Source: Selenomonadaceae bacterium (GTDB lineage Bacteria; Bacillota; Negativicutes; Selenomonadales; Selenomonadaceae). Taken from it: a stretch of 50,090 nt of DNA. This document shows positions 1-8,238 of the stretch, in pieces. A model generated the notes under the pieces. It ran no database searches. It was not told the DNA's origin and saw only the letters and a list, made by a program, of their open reading frames with translations. Made by a program: the position numbers and the translations under genes. Position 1 is the stretch's first letter; the number at the start of each line of letters is the position of its first letter. The stretch is taken from positions 1 to 50,090 of the forward strand of contig JAFZIQ010000133.1 of the NCBI GenBank assembly GCA_017554285.1. Reading direction: 5' to 3'.

Positions 1-986
1 CTGCGGTAAACGTCTTGCACGAAACTTGAGCAATCAACATTTTTTTCGAGACCGCCCCAGCCGTAGCCTTCGCCCAAAAATCTGAACGCCTGCCTAATCA
101 AATTATTCTCGGAGCAAGCCAACGCGCTTTTGACAACGCCGTTATCATTCGGGATATTCAAGCCCTGCTCAATAATTGTACCGTTTGCGTCAAGTGCCGG
201 CATGTAAATTGCCCAACTGCCGTCTTTTTGAAGTTCATTTGCTCTCAAAAGAACTTTGCCGCCCATTTGATAAAAAGCTTTGCCGTGAGGAACGGTTTTG
301 CGGCTCGCGATAACCGTTAAATAATTTTTGGGCGCGACGTATTTCAGCCACGTTGCCTTATCGATAAAAGCAAGTTCCGAAGTTTTAACCCAGCCCGCAT
401 AAGCTCGCGACTCGACAAAGACAAAATTTTTATCCTTGCTGTCGATTAAAACCGCCAACGGCTCGCAAGGGTCTAATGCCGTTCCTTGAAGTTGATCGTA
501 ATGGGTATCGTCTTTACTCTCAAACCAGCCTTCCTCTTCGGGCAAAAGTTTTAAATTCGTCCTGTCAAGCGTCAAGGCATAACGGACTTCACTCGCGGCA
601 GGCAGTTCTTCCAACATGCAATTTTGTTTGGCGTGATTAAAACTGTATTCGGTCAAAGCCGCGCCGCCTTTAAAGAGTTTGGGAACTTCAGCGTTTTGAA
701 AGTTGCCGATTGTCAGCGTCGCCGTAATTTTATTCTTTATCCATTGCGTATAAACTTTGTCGGGATATTTGGCAAGGTCGACGATTGTATTCGCGCTTTT
801 TTGCATGATTTGAAGATTGAGCCGTTCCAAATCGACGGTCGACACGAAAACTTCTTCGCCCTTTTTATTTTTGCCGACCCAATAATCAGCCGTCGCCCGA
901 TTGTCTTGAATTGCAATGCCCGCCTGCGCGGTCTCCGATAACAGCATAAAAATCACTCCGAGTAGCACTAAAAATTTTTTAAGCAT
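1..986 (-). CDS. NlpC/P60-family cell-wall hydrolase, C-terminus cut by the left edge
   Basis: Reading leftwards from the ATG at 986 the frame stays open to the edge, giving about 328 residues without a stop. Residues 1-22 form a signal peptide (MLKKFLVLLGVIFMLLSETAQA). The middle part resembles the N-terminal stabilising and SH3-like domains of YkfC-type peptidases. The last part carries GYGWGG and DCSSFVQDVYR, the start of an NlpC/P60 domain with the nucleophile near Cys319; the catalytic His lies off the window. Family members cleave the D-Glu-diaminopimelate bond in peptidoglycan stems, outside the membrane. Its ATG overlaps the proB stop by 8 bases (ATGCTTAA), so it is probably translationally coupled to proB. 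The domain call is firm; exact substrate specificity is not visible. Confidence 0.85.
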   Translation of the reverse strand, partial: MLKKFLVLLGVIFMLLSETAQAGIAIQDNRATADYWVGKNKKGEEVFVSTVDLERLNLQIMQKSANTIVDLAKYPDKVYTQWIKNKITATLTIGNFQNAEVPKLFKGGAALTEYSFNHAKQNCMLEELPAASEVRYALTLDRTNLKLLPEEEGWFESKDDTHYDQLQGTALDPCEPLAVLIDSKDKNFVFVESRAYAGWVKTSELAFIDKATWLKYVAPKNYLTVIASRKTVPHGKAFYQMGGKVLLRANELQKDGSWAIYMPALDANGTIIEQGLNIPNDNGVVKSALACSENNLIRQAFRFLGEGYGWGGLEKNVDCSSFVQDVYR

Positions 987-1794
987 CGGTTATCTCCCTC
1001 CTTGGAAAAATGGTGCCGATAATTTCTCCGTTCAAAGCTTTTCGCAAATTCCCGACGTTCGCGCCGTTAATGATTAACATTGTCACGCCGTTTGAAGTCG
1101 CGAACTTCGCCGCCTGAATTTTGGTAATCATACCGCCAGTAGCGAGTTTGGTACCCGCGCCGCCCGCAATGTTTTCAATCTCCGAATTTATCTCTGTGAC
1201 TTCATCTATAAGCCGCGCAGATTTATCAATTTTCGGATTGCCGTTATAAAGCCCGTCAATGTCGCTTAAGATTATCAAAACTTCGGAGTCGGTCATTGCG
1301 GCGACGATTGCGGAGAGATTATCGTTATCGCCGATTTTAATTTCGTCGACTGCGACGGCGTCATTTTCATTTACAACAGGAATTGCGCCCATGTCCAGTA
1401 TCGCTTGGAAGGAATTCTTAGAATTTTCGCGAGCCTGTTCGTCAGCAGCGTTTTCCTTAGTCAACAGGACTTGCCCGATTGTCTTTCCATACTCCGCGAA
1501 AAATTTTTCATAAATATGCATTAAGACGCCCTGCCCGATTGCCGCCAATGCCTGTTTTTCGGGGATTGTCTGAGGCTTTGATTTCATGCCCAATTTTCCA
1601 AGCCCCGCCGCGATTGCTCCCGAAGTTACAAAAATTATTTCCTTGCCGGCGTTGTGCAGGTCGGCTATTTCCCTAACCAAATGTTCTATCCTGTATAAAT
1701 TCAACTTGCCGCTTTCTGAATGCGCCAGCGTGCTCGTTCCAACCTTTATCACGATTCGCCGCGCAGTTTTTAATACTTCCCTTGCACTGCTCAA
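979..1794 (-). CDS. proB: Glutamate 5-kinase, short form without PUA domain
   Basis: The protein phosphorylates L-glutamate with ATP in the first step of proline synthesis, in the cytosol. The amino-acid-kinase fold is clear: IVIKVGTSTL at the N-terminus, VTSGAIAAG, NENDAV, GDNDNLSA, LSDIDGLY, and the C-terminal GGMITKIQAA. With about 271 residues it lacks the C-terminal PUA domain of the E. coli enzyme. I place the start at the TTG at 1794. It is preceded by AGGGAAGTGG, and the in-frame ATG at 1821 overlaps the -10 box of the promoter and so lies at or before the transcript start. proA is not in the window. The downstream NlpC/P60 gene overlaps the stop codon, an unusual operon partner for proline synthesis. 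Confidence 0.93.
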   Translation of the reverse strand: MSSAREVLKTARRIVIKVGTSTLAHSESGKLNLYRIEHLVREIADLHNAGKEIIFVTSGAIAAGLGKLGMKSKPQTIPEKQALAAIGQGVLMHIYEKFFAEYGKTIGQVLLTKENAADEQARENSKNSFQAILDMGAIPVVNENDAVAVDEIKIGDNDNLSAIVAAMTDSEVLIILSDIDGLYNGNPKIDKSARLIDEVTEINSEIENIAGGAGTKLATGGMITKIQAAKFATSNGVTMLIINGANVGNLRKALNGEIIGTIFPRREITDA

Positions 1795-1819
1795 CGTAAC
1801 CACTTCCCTTTTTGCTTTC

Positions 1820-1848
1820 ATTATAAATTCATTTTGCTATTTGCGCAA
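1820..1848 (-). promoter_or_regulatory. Sigma-A-type promoter for proB
   Basis: On the minus strand, TTGCGC (1848-1843), a 17-base spacer and a perfect TATAAT (1825-1820). Transcription would start near 1813, about 19 bases before the TTG start of proB. The -10 hexamer overlaps the upstream ATG, which argues against that ATG as the start. Confidence 0.7.
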
Positions 1849-1864
1849 GGAAAATTTAAAGCAA

Positions 1865-1905
1865 TTAGGAATTAGGGGTTAGGTACTAGGGATTAGGGAG
1901 GTAGT
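1865..1905. repeat. Heptad array, TTAGGGA type
   Basis: Degenerate 7-bp units follow one another: TTAGGAA, TTAGGGG, TTAGGTA, CTAGGGA, TTAGGGA, then GGTAG. The last unit merges into GGGAGG, which is the ribosome binding site of cobO at the usual 7-base distance from its TTG start. Related arrays occur at 11958-11974 and 30143-30180. Confidence 0.85.
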
Positions 1906-1909
1906 TATT

Positions 1910-2425
1910 TTGGAGAGGCACGGATTAATAATCGTCCACACGGGCGACGGAAAAGGCAAGACGACTGCGGCTTTAGGCTTGGCATTGCGAGCTTTCGGCG
2001 CAGGGCTTAGAGTTTTAATCTTGCAATTCATTAAGGGTAAGAAAAAATCGGGCGAACTTAAAGCCTTAGAAATTTTGGGCGTCGAAGTCAGACAATGCGG
2101 TCTCGGTTTCATTACCAAAGAAAATTTCGCCGAACAAAAAAAATCTGCGCGGGAGGCAATCGAACTCGCACAGAATGAAATTTTATCGGGTAACCGGGAT
2201 TTAATTATCCTTGACGAAATAAATTACGCCGTAAAATTCGGTTTGCTCGACGCGGCTGATATTTTGGAGCTGATAAAAATTCGTCCGCCCGAATTGCATT
2301 TGGTTTTTACGGGGCGCGACGCCTTGCCCGAATTAATCGACGCCGCCGACCTCGTTACCGAAATGAAATTAATCAAACATCCGTTCAAAAACGGTATCGC
2401 CGCGCAGAACGGCATTGAATTTTGA
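1910..2425 (+). CDS. cobO: Cob(I)alamin adenosyltransferase (CobA/CobO/BtuR type)
   Basis: The enzyme transfers the adenosyl group of ATP to reduced cobalt in corrinoids, giving coenzyme B12 forms. The 171 residues match the CobA/BtuR family: an N-terminal P-loop TGDGKGKTTAA (residues 11-21), LQFIKG, a Walker-B-like LIILDEINYA, and a conserved VFTGRDA and KHPF near the C-terminus. The start is the TTG at 1910, with GGGAGG 7 bases upstream; that site is part of a heptad repeat array. It stands alone between the divergent proB unit and the convergent RND pump, with no other cobalamin genes here, so it may serve salvage as well as synthesis. Confidence 0.92.
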   Translation: MERHGLIIVHTGDGKGKTTAALGLALRAFGAGLRVLILQFIKGKKKSGELKALEILGVEVRQCGLGFITKENFAEQKKSAREAIELAQNEILSGNRDLIILDEINYAVKFGLLDAADILELIKIRPPELHLVFTGRDALPELIDAADLVTEMKLIKHPFKNGIAAQNGIEF

Positions 2426-2432
2426 ATAAAAA

Positions 2433-2460
2433 AACCGCCGAGCGTTTTTGCCCGACGGTT
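2433..2460. terminator. Bidirectional terminator between cobO and the RND gene
   Basis: An imperfect hairpin, AACCGCCGAGC / GCCCGACGGTT around a GTTTTT loop, lies between two convergent genes. It is flanked by an A run on the cobO side and by TTAAATTTCTTTT on the other, so it can serve both strands. Confidence 0.75.
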
Positions 2461-2469
2461 AAATTTCTT

Positions 2470-5400
2470 TTACATATAATCCAGAGAAGTTTTTTGCTTG
2501 TCTTGTTTCATGAATCCGAGTTTCTTCGCGACGTATTCGGTTATGACAAATAACACCGGTACGACAAAGATACCAAGCATCGTAGCCGCAAGCATTCCGC
2601 CGACAACCGCAGTTCCCATTCCGTTACGAGCCGCCGAACCTGCGCCCGTCGCCATTGCCAACGGTAAGCAACCGATTATGAACGCGAATGAAGTCATTAA
2701 AATTGGTCGAAGTCTTAAACCTGCCGCCTCAACTGCCGCCTTAATCGGCTCCATGCCTCTGTCTACACGAACTTTGGCGAACTCAACGATAAGTATTGCA
2801 TTTTTAGCCGCCAAACCGATTATCATGATGATTCCGATTTGCATATAGACCGAATCTTGAAGTCCCGCATTGGGATGCCCCGCCGTCGCCTCAACCATTG
2901 CCATGAAAAATTCCGAGAAAACTGCGCCGAATATGCCCGTCGGAACGCTCAGCAAGACTGCGAACGGTACCGACCAACTTTCATACAGCGCGGCGAGCAT
3001 TAAGAAGACAAAGACCAATGCCAACGCCAAAACTTGAGCCGTTGAACTTGCCGCCTTTTTTTCTTCGCGACTTTGCCCCGACCATTCGATATTGAATCCT
3101 ACGCCGGCTTCTTCATTGACGATTTCCTCAATCGCCGCCATTGCCTGCCCTGAAGAAAATCCTTCGCCGGCGTTGCCTTGAATAGTAACTGCGCGGGCGG
3201 CATTGAATCTTGATATTTGAGTCGGTCCCGTCGAATATTTCGGCGTCACCAAAGAATTAAGCGGAACCATTTGTCCGCCCGAACCTCTTACGAAAACAAA
3301 GCGGGCACATTCAGCTTCCGAACGATAAAGCACGTCCGATTGAAGCATAACTTTATAAGTCCGCCCGAATTTGTTAAAGTCGTTGACTTGCATTCCGCCG
3401 AAATTCACTTGCAAAGCAGTAAACACGTCCGAAAGTTGCACGCCCAAAAGTTTAACCTTCTCGCGGTCAATCTCATATTCGACAGTTGGCGACGCAATAT
3501 TAAAAGTCGTGCGAACGCCCTTTAATTCGGGACGCTGATTGGCTTTGGCGACAATGCGCTTTGTAATCTCATCAAGTTCAACGTCCGTATGCCCCGCCAT
3601 GTCTTGAAGTTGCAACGACCAACCGCCGATATTTCCGAGACCCGGTAAGGCAGGCGGATTAATAGCGATAACTTGCGCTTCGGGAGTAACCTTCGCACCG
3701 AGTCCGAACATTATCCCGATACAATCATTAACCGAAACGGAGCGTTTATCCCACGAATCCAAACCGCAAAAAATAACGCCCGCGCTCGGTTTCGCGCCGC
3801 CCGATAAAATATCAAAGCCCGTTATCATCATGCAGGATTGAAGTCCCGGCATATTCTGCATAACAGCCCCGCCGAGTTTGTCAATCGTCTGCACCGTATG
3901 ATTCATAGAAGTACCTTCGGGCAAACCTATTGCCGTTATGAAATAACCTTGATCCTCTTCGGGCACGAACGTTGACGGGAGCCGCTGATAAATAATCCAC
4001 GTCACGCCGCCGACAATCAGTAAGAAAACTATCGCGAGTTTCGACACTCTGATAAACGCCGAGACAATTCCGACATAGCCGTTCTTTGTACGTTCAAACC
4101 AGTTATTAAAGCCGTCAAAGAATCTGCCGAGCAATCCTTTCTTGGCTGACGGGTCTTTGGGTTTAAGAATCATTGCGCAAAGTGCAGGCGTCAAAGTCAG
4201 CGCGACGAATGCCGATAAGCCCATAGAAATTGCTATCGTCAATGCGAATTGCCGATACAAAACGCCCATCATGCCGCCCAAAAATGCTACGGGTACGAAA
4301 ACCGCCGCCAATACAAATGCTATCGCCACGACAGGACCTTGAACTTCGTCCATAGCGCGTTCGGTTGCGTCGACGGGCGTTAAGCCTTCTTCCATGTGGT
4401 GTTCGACGTTTTCGATAACAACAATCGCGTCGTCAACGACCAAGCCGATTGCCAACACCATTGCGAACAATGTCAGCGTGTTGATTGAGAATCCCAAAAT
4501 TATAAATGTTGTGAACGTTCCGATTAGCGATACGGGAACTGCCAACAGCGGAATAATCGTTGCCCGCCAACTCTGCAAAAATAAAAAGATGACAAACACG
4601 ACAAGGAGCAATGCCTCAACGAATGTATGAACGACTTCTTCAATGGAGGCACTGATATAATCCGTGCTGTCAAAGATTTGATTGATATACAAATTGGGCG
4701 GCAAATTCGGACGTTGACGCTCGATAATGTCCTGAACAGCTTTAACGGTTGTCATAGCATTTGCGTCCGACGTGAGCTGAATACCGAAACCGACTGCCGG
4801 ATAGCCGTTGTATTTTGCGACGACGTTGTTAGCCTTTTGACCGGGTTCAATTCGCGCAACGTCTTTCATGTAAACAAATGTGCCGTCCTTGTTCGCCTTT
4901 AAGATAATGTTGCTGAATTCCTCAATATCGGTAAGACGCCCTTGAACTTTGCCGGTATATTGTTTTTCCTGCCCGTTTGACAGAGGCATTGAGCCGATAG
5001 TACCTGCCGCCGCTTGCAAATTTTGTTCGTTAATCGCGGCTGAAACTTCCGCAACCGTCAAACCCAGCTCGGCAAGTTTATCGGGATTGAGCCAAATACG
5101 CATTGAATAATCAGAGCCGAAAATCTGAACGTCGCCCACGCCGTCGACGCGCTTAATCTCGTCCATTAAATAAATATCGGCGTAGTTTTTCATAAAGGCG
5201 CGGTCGTATTCGCCGGTCGGAGAGTACATTGATAAAAATAAAGCCATATCTCTTGAAGATTTGCGGGTAGTGACACCTACACGCTGAACATCTGAGGGCA
5301 AGCCGGGATTTGCAACAGCGACGTTATTCTGAACTTTAACAGAGTCCATATCGCCGTCCGTGCCGACTTCAAAGACAACGTCCAAGCTGTAACGTCCCGT

Positions 5401-5652
5401 GTCGTCACAGTTGGAACTCATATAATCCATACCGTCGGTACCGTTGACTTGTTGTTCGATAACCTGCGCGATAGTTTCATTGACGACAGAGGCATTCGCG
5501 CCCGTGTAACTTGTGCTGACTGAAATTGTCGGCGGAGAAATTTGCGGATACTGCGCGATTGGAAGTTGAATTGCCGAGAGAATTCCGACTAGCGTAATTA
5601 TCAAGGCAATAACTATCGCGAATATCGGTCTGTGTATAAAAAATTTTGCCAC
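2470..5652 (-). CDS. RND multidrug efflux pump, AcrB/MexB-like (HAE1)
   Basis: This inner-membrane proton-driven trimeric pump exports drugs and other amphiphiles through a periplasmic adaptor and an outer-membrane channel. At 1060 residues it has full family length. It starts MAKFFIHRPIFAIVIALIIT, the usual first helix, and carries two sets of membrane helices separated by two large periplasmic loops. GLVVDDAIVVIENVEHH contains the paired Asp residues of proton relay in helix 4, and a matching block occurs in the second half. The adaptor gene lies just upstream, with 12 bases between them. No TolC/OprM gene follows, so the outer-membrane channel must be elsewhere. Substrate cannot be read from the sequence. 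Confidence 0.95.
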   Translation of the reverse strand: MAKFFIHRPIFAIVIALIITLVGILSAIQLPIAQYPQISPPTISVSTSYTGANASVVNETIAQVIEQQVNGTDGMDYMSSNCDDTGRYSLDVVFEVGTDGDMDSVKVQNNVAVANPGLPSDVQRVGVTTRKSSRDMALFLSMYSPTGEYDRAFMKNYADIYLMDEIKRVDGVGDVQIFGSDYSMRIWLNPDKLAELGLTVAEVSAAINEQNLQAAAGTIGSMPLSNGQEKQYTGKVQGRLTDIEEFSNIILKANKDGTFVYMKDVARIEPGQKANNVVAKYNGYPAVGFGIQLTSDANAMTTVKAVQDIIERQRPNLPPNLYINQIFDSTDYISASIEEVVHTFVEALLLVVFVIFLFLQSWRATIIPLLAVPVSLIGTFTTFIILGFSINTLTLFAMVLAIGLVVDDAIVVIENVEHHMEEGLTPVDATERAMDEVQGPVVAIAFVLAAVFVPVAFLGGMMGVLYRQFALTIAISMGLSAFVALTLTPALCAMILKPKDPSAKKGLLGRFFDGFNNWFERTKNGYVGIVSAFIRVSKLAIVFLLIVGGVTWIIYQRLPSTFVPEEDQGYFITAIGLPEGTSMNHTVQTIDKLGGAVMQNMPGLQSCMMITGFDILSGGAKPSAGVIFCGLDSWDKRSVSVNDCIGIMFGLGAKVTPEAQVIAINPPALPGLGNIGGWSLQLQDMAGHTDVELDEITKRIVAKANQRPELKGVRTTFNIASPTVEYEIDREKVKLLGVQLSDVFTALQVNFGGMQVNDFNKFGRTYKVMLQSDVLYRSEAECARFVFVRGSGGQMVPLNSLVTPKYSTGPTQISRFNAARAVTIQGNAGEGFSSGQAMAAIEEIVNEEAGVGFNIEWSGQSREEKKAASSTAQVLALALVFVFLMLAALYESWSVPFAVLLSVPTGIFGAVFSEFFMAMVEATAGHPNAGLQDSVYMQIGIIMIIGLAAKNAILIVEFAKVRVDRGMEPIKAAVEAAGLRLRPILMTSFAFIIGCLPLAMATGAGSAARNGMGTAVVGGMLAATMLGIFVVPVLFVITEYVAKKLGFMKQDKQKTSLDYM

Positions 5653-5664
5653 GTCTACGCCGCC

Positions 5665-6942
5665 TCACTTTCCGCGCAGATTGTCGGGAGCATTCGGATT
5701 TGTATTGGGCGCGTGAAGTCCCGCGTCCGCATTATAAGTGCTTGTCGGATTTGAAAAAGTAAAGCCCATTTCGCCCGCCGTAACGGTTTTAACGTCCATC
5801 TCGACGCCTTCGCGCAGATTTGTCAAGCCTTCGACGACAACGGTATCACTTGTGCTTATGCCCTTAGTCACGACGAAATAACTGCCGACTTGTTCGCCCA
5901 ATTCGATTGTTCTAGCTTCGGATTTATTTTCCGCTCCGACAACCATAACAAACGATTTGCCCAAAAGTTGTTGAACGGCGCGTTGCGGAACCAAAATTGC
6001 ATTGGGAATGACTTCGCCTTTTAATTTAACGCGAGCAAACATACCGGGCATAAGTAGTCCGCTGGGATTCGGGAAAATGGCTTTCATGATAAGCGAGCCT
6101 GTACTGTTGGCAAGTTCGCGGTCGACTTCGACGATACGCCCTTCAAACGGATAAATTTTACCGTCGGCAAGCGTTATCGATACGTCAATGGGGTTATGAT
6201 CTGATTGCATATTCTGAACCGTCATGAAGTGCAAATAATCTGCCTCGCTGATAGAAAATTGCGCAAAAATCGGATCGGGCGAGCCGAGAGTTACCAAAGT
6301 AGTTTGCCCTGCCGAAACAAAAGTACCGACTGCCACATCGTCGACGCCGAGTTGTCCCGACATTGGCGCATAAATTTCCGTGTCGGCAAGATTTTCCTGT
6401 GCAGTTCGCAGGGCGGCTTGACAGGCATAAATCGCCGCCTCATTAGCCGCGCAAGTTGCCTCGTCTGCGCGGACTTTTGCCGCTTGAGTCGATACCAGCT
6501 GTTCGGCAATCGCCGCCTCTTCAAACAATTTCTGATTGCGTTTTAAATCCGTTAAAGAATTGTTGTAGTTTGCCATTGATTGTTCGAGAACCGCCTCAGC
6601 TTGTGCGAGGTCGGCTTGTGCTCGAAGGACGGCGGATTTGTATTGGCGCGAATCAATTCGATAAAGCAACTGTCCTTGCTCGACGTATTGACCGCCCGTT
6701 ACGTATTTTTCGACGACGTTGCCGGAAACTTTGGATTGAATTTTAACTTCGTCTGTGCCGACAAGATGCCCCGCGTATTCGCTGGAAAGCGGAGTATCGC
6801 GCTGAATTACTTTCATTGCTTTGACTTGCGCCTTTTGAACTTGCATTTGCTTCTGTTGATCGTCGCCGCATCCGCCGAAAATTATTGAAGACGCGGCGAA
6901 AACTGCCGCTGCTGCCATCAATTTGGCTCTCGATAAAACCAC
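5665..6942 (-). CDS. RND efflux periplasmic adaptor, AcrA-like lipoprotein
   Basis: This membrane-fusion protein links the RND pump to the outer-membrane channel. The GTG start at 6942 lies 7 bases after GGGAGGGG. The N-terminus is a lipoprotein signal with lipobox FGGC (Cys25). Then follow the first barrel/lipoyl half (VSGNVVEKYVTGGQYVEQGQ), a Gln/Ala-rich coiled-coil hairpin at about residues 95-180, the second lipoyl half (IYAPMSGQLGVDDVAVGTFV), a beta-barrel and a membrane-proximal domain. The 425 residues fit the family. It is the first gene of a two-gene operon with the pump and has its own strong promoter. The presence of an RND pair implies an outer membrane. Confidence 0.94.
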   Translation of the reverse strand: MVLSRAKLMAAAAVFAASSIIFGGCGDDQQKQMQVQKAQVKAMKVIQRDTPLSSEYAGHLVGTDEVKIQSKVSGNVVEKYVTGGQYVEQGQLLYRIDSRQYKSAVLRAQADLAQAEAVLEQSMANYNNSLTDLKRNQKLFEEAAIAEQLVSTQAAKVRADEATCAANEAAIYACQAALRTAQENLADTEIYAPMSGQLGVDDVAVGTFVSAGQTTLVTLGSPDPIFAQFSISEADYLHFMTVQNMQSDHNPIDVSITLADGKIYPFEGRIVEVDRELANSTGSLIMKAIFPNPSGLLMPGMFARVKLKGEVIPNAILVPQRAVQQLLGKSFVMVVGAENKSEARTIELGEQVGSYFVVTKGISTSDTVVVEGLTNLREGVEMDVKTVTAGEMGFTFSNPTSTYNADAGLHAPNTNPNAPDNLRGK

Positions 6943-6978
6943 TTCGACCCCTCCCGTTTCTTTGAATATTCAAAAAGA

Positions 6979-7007
6979 ATTTTAAGGTTTGGGCGGCTAA
7001 ATGTCAA
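6979..7007 (-). promoter_or_regulatory. Promoter of the efflux operon
   Basis: Minus strand: perfect -35 TTGACA (7007-7002), 17-base spacer, -10 TAAAAT (6984-6979). It is back to back with the folP promoter; the two -35 boxes are separated by one base, so a protein bound here could affect both. No regulator gene is adjacent. Confidence 0.8.
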
Positions 7008-7008
7008 T

Positions 7009-7037
7009 TTGAACTTACAAAAGCAATGCGCTATAAT
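7009..7037 (+). promoter_or_regulatory. Promoter of the folate operon
   Basis: Plus strand: TTGAAC (7009-7014), 17-base spacer, perfect TATAAT (7032-7037), which leaves a very short leader before GGAGG (7044-7048) and the TTG start of folP at 7058. Confidence 0.75.
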
Positions 7038-7057
7038 GCGGGCGGAGGTTGATTGAC

Positions 7058-7867
7058 TTGAAGAAAAATTTAAATCTGCGCGGCGGTAAAAAACTTTCGC
7101 TCGTTGATAAAACTTTGGTAATGGGAATTTTGAACGTTACGCCCGATTCTTTTTCGGACGGCGGCAAATATTTATCGGTCGACAATGCAACCGCTCATGC
7201 CCGCCAATTAATTTCTGACGGCGCAGATATTTTGGACGTGGGAGCCGAATCGACTCGCCCGAATTCTTTGCCGATTAGTGTGAACGAAGAAATTTCCCGC
7301 CTCGAAAAAATTTTACCTGCGATTAAAAATCTCGATGTTCCCGTTTCAATCGACACTTACAAGCCCGAAGTTGCCGAATTTGCTTTGGAGAACGGCGCGG
7401 ATATAGTCAATGACGTTTACGGGCTGGAAGATTCACGCATGACGGAGGTTGTCAAAAAATTTAATGTGCCGGTTATCGTCGGGCACAGCGGGAAGTGTTG
7501 CGACGATAATATCATCGACGACGTTAAAAAATTTTTCCGCATGACGGAGATTAAACTTAATCCCGCGCAGATTATTTTTGATGTAGGTATCGGCTTCGGC
7601 AAGACGCAGGAAGAAAATTTGGAGATTTTGCGCCGCCTTGACGAGCTTAAAGTTTTGGACGGCGAAGAAATTCCGTTGATGATTGGTGCGAGCCGCAAAA
7701 GTTTTATCGGTTGGGCAACGGGATTTCCCATTGAGGAACGCGACGAGGCGACGGGCGCAATTTGTGTTCACGCGATAAGCAAGGGAGTTAATATCGTTCG
7801 CGTCCACAATGTTAAAATGATTGTCAGAATGTGCCGTATGGCAGATAAATTATTAAAGGAGAAGTGA
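7058..7867 (+). CDS. folP: Dihydropteroate synthase
   Basis: The enzyme joins p-aminobenzoate to hydroxymethyl-dihydropterin pyrophosphate, the sulfonamide-sensitive step of folate synthesis. The fold is clear from MGILNVTPDSFSDGGKY, the ADILDVGAESTRP loop, VSIDTYKPEVA, DIVNDVYG, FDVGIGFGKT and GASRKSFIG. The usual pterin-site MHxxG-type motif is replaced here by VGHSGKCCDDNI, a noticeable divergence. I start at TTG 7058, 9 bases after GGAGG; the TTG at 7049 touches the SD and is too close. It is the first gene of an operon that makes three further folate steps and then ung. The stop overlaps the region of the folB start. Confidence 0.93.
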   Translation: MKKNLNLRGGKKLSLVDKTLVMGILNVTPDSFSDGGKYLSVDNATAHARQLISDGADILDVGAESTRPNSLPISVNEEISRLEKILPAIKNLDVPVSIDTYKPEVAEFALENGADIVNDVYGLEDSRMTEVVKKFNVPVIVGHSGKCCDDNIIDDVKKFFRMTEIKLNPAQIIFDVGIGFGKTQEENLEILRRLDELKVLDGEEIPLMIGASRKSFIGWATGFPIEERDEATGAICVHAISKGVNIVRVHNVKMIVRMCRMADKLLKEK

Positions 7868-7872
7868 TTGTT

Positions 7873-8238
7873 TTGGCAGACAAGATTATTTTGAAGGGCA
7901 TTGAAGTTAAGGGGCGGCACGGTTGCTCGGCAGAAGAACGTTCGCAGTTGCAACGTTTTATTGTTGACGTGGAACTTCATTTGCGTTTGCGTCAGGCGAG
8001 CAAGAGCGACGATTTGGGCGACACGATTGACTATTCGGCAGTTCTCTCCGATGTTAAAAAGATTGTCGGCGGCACTTCGCGCAATTTGATTGAGACGGTC
8101 GCGCAGGAAATTGCCGATTTTCTCTTGCGTCGGTATATGCTTTTGGAAGGCGTGAAGATTGCCATTCATAAGCCGTCGCCGCCTGTCGGTGAAAAATTCG
8201 GCGGGGCGTCAATCGAAATACTTCGTCACAGAGGATGA
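7873..8238 (+). CDS. folB: Dihydroneopterin aldolase
   Basis: This small cytosolic enzyme splits dihydroneopterin to hydroxymethyl-dihydropterin and glycolaldehyde. It has the family marks: DKIILKGIEVKGRHGCSAEER near the N-terminus, the catalytic-region TIDYSAV, NLIETVAQEIA, and the C-terminal VKIAIHKPSPPV. About 121 residues is normal. Two starts are possible: GTG 7864, which lies only 2 bases after AAAGGAG, and TTG 7873, 11 bases after it. I prefer TTG 7873. Its stop codon overlaps the ATG of the next gene (ATGA), pointing to translational coupling. Confidence 0.92.
   Translation: MADKIILKGIEVKGRHGCSAEERSQLQRFIVDVELHLRLRQASKSDDLGDTIDYSAVLSDVKKIVGGTSRNLIETVAQEIADFLLRRYMLLEGVKIAIHKPSPPVGEKFGGASIEILRHRG

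Noticed and set aside
1865..1905. Telomere-like TTAGGG sequence
   Set aside because: Units are 7 bp, degenerate and internal on a bacterial segment; it belongs to the heptad arrays.
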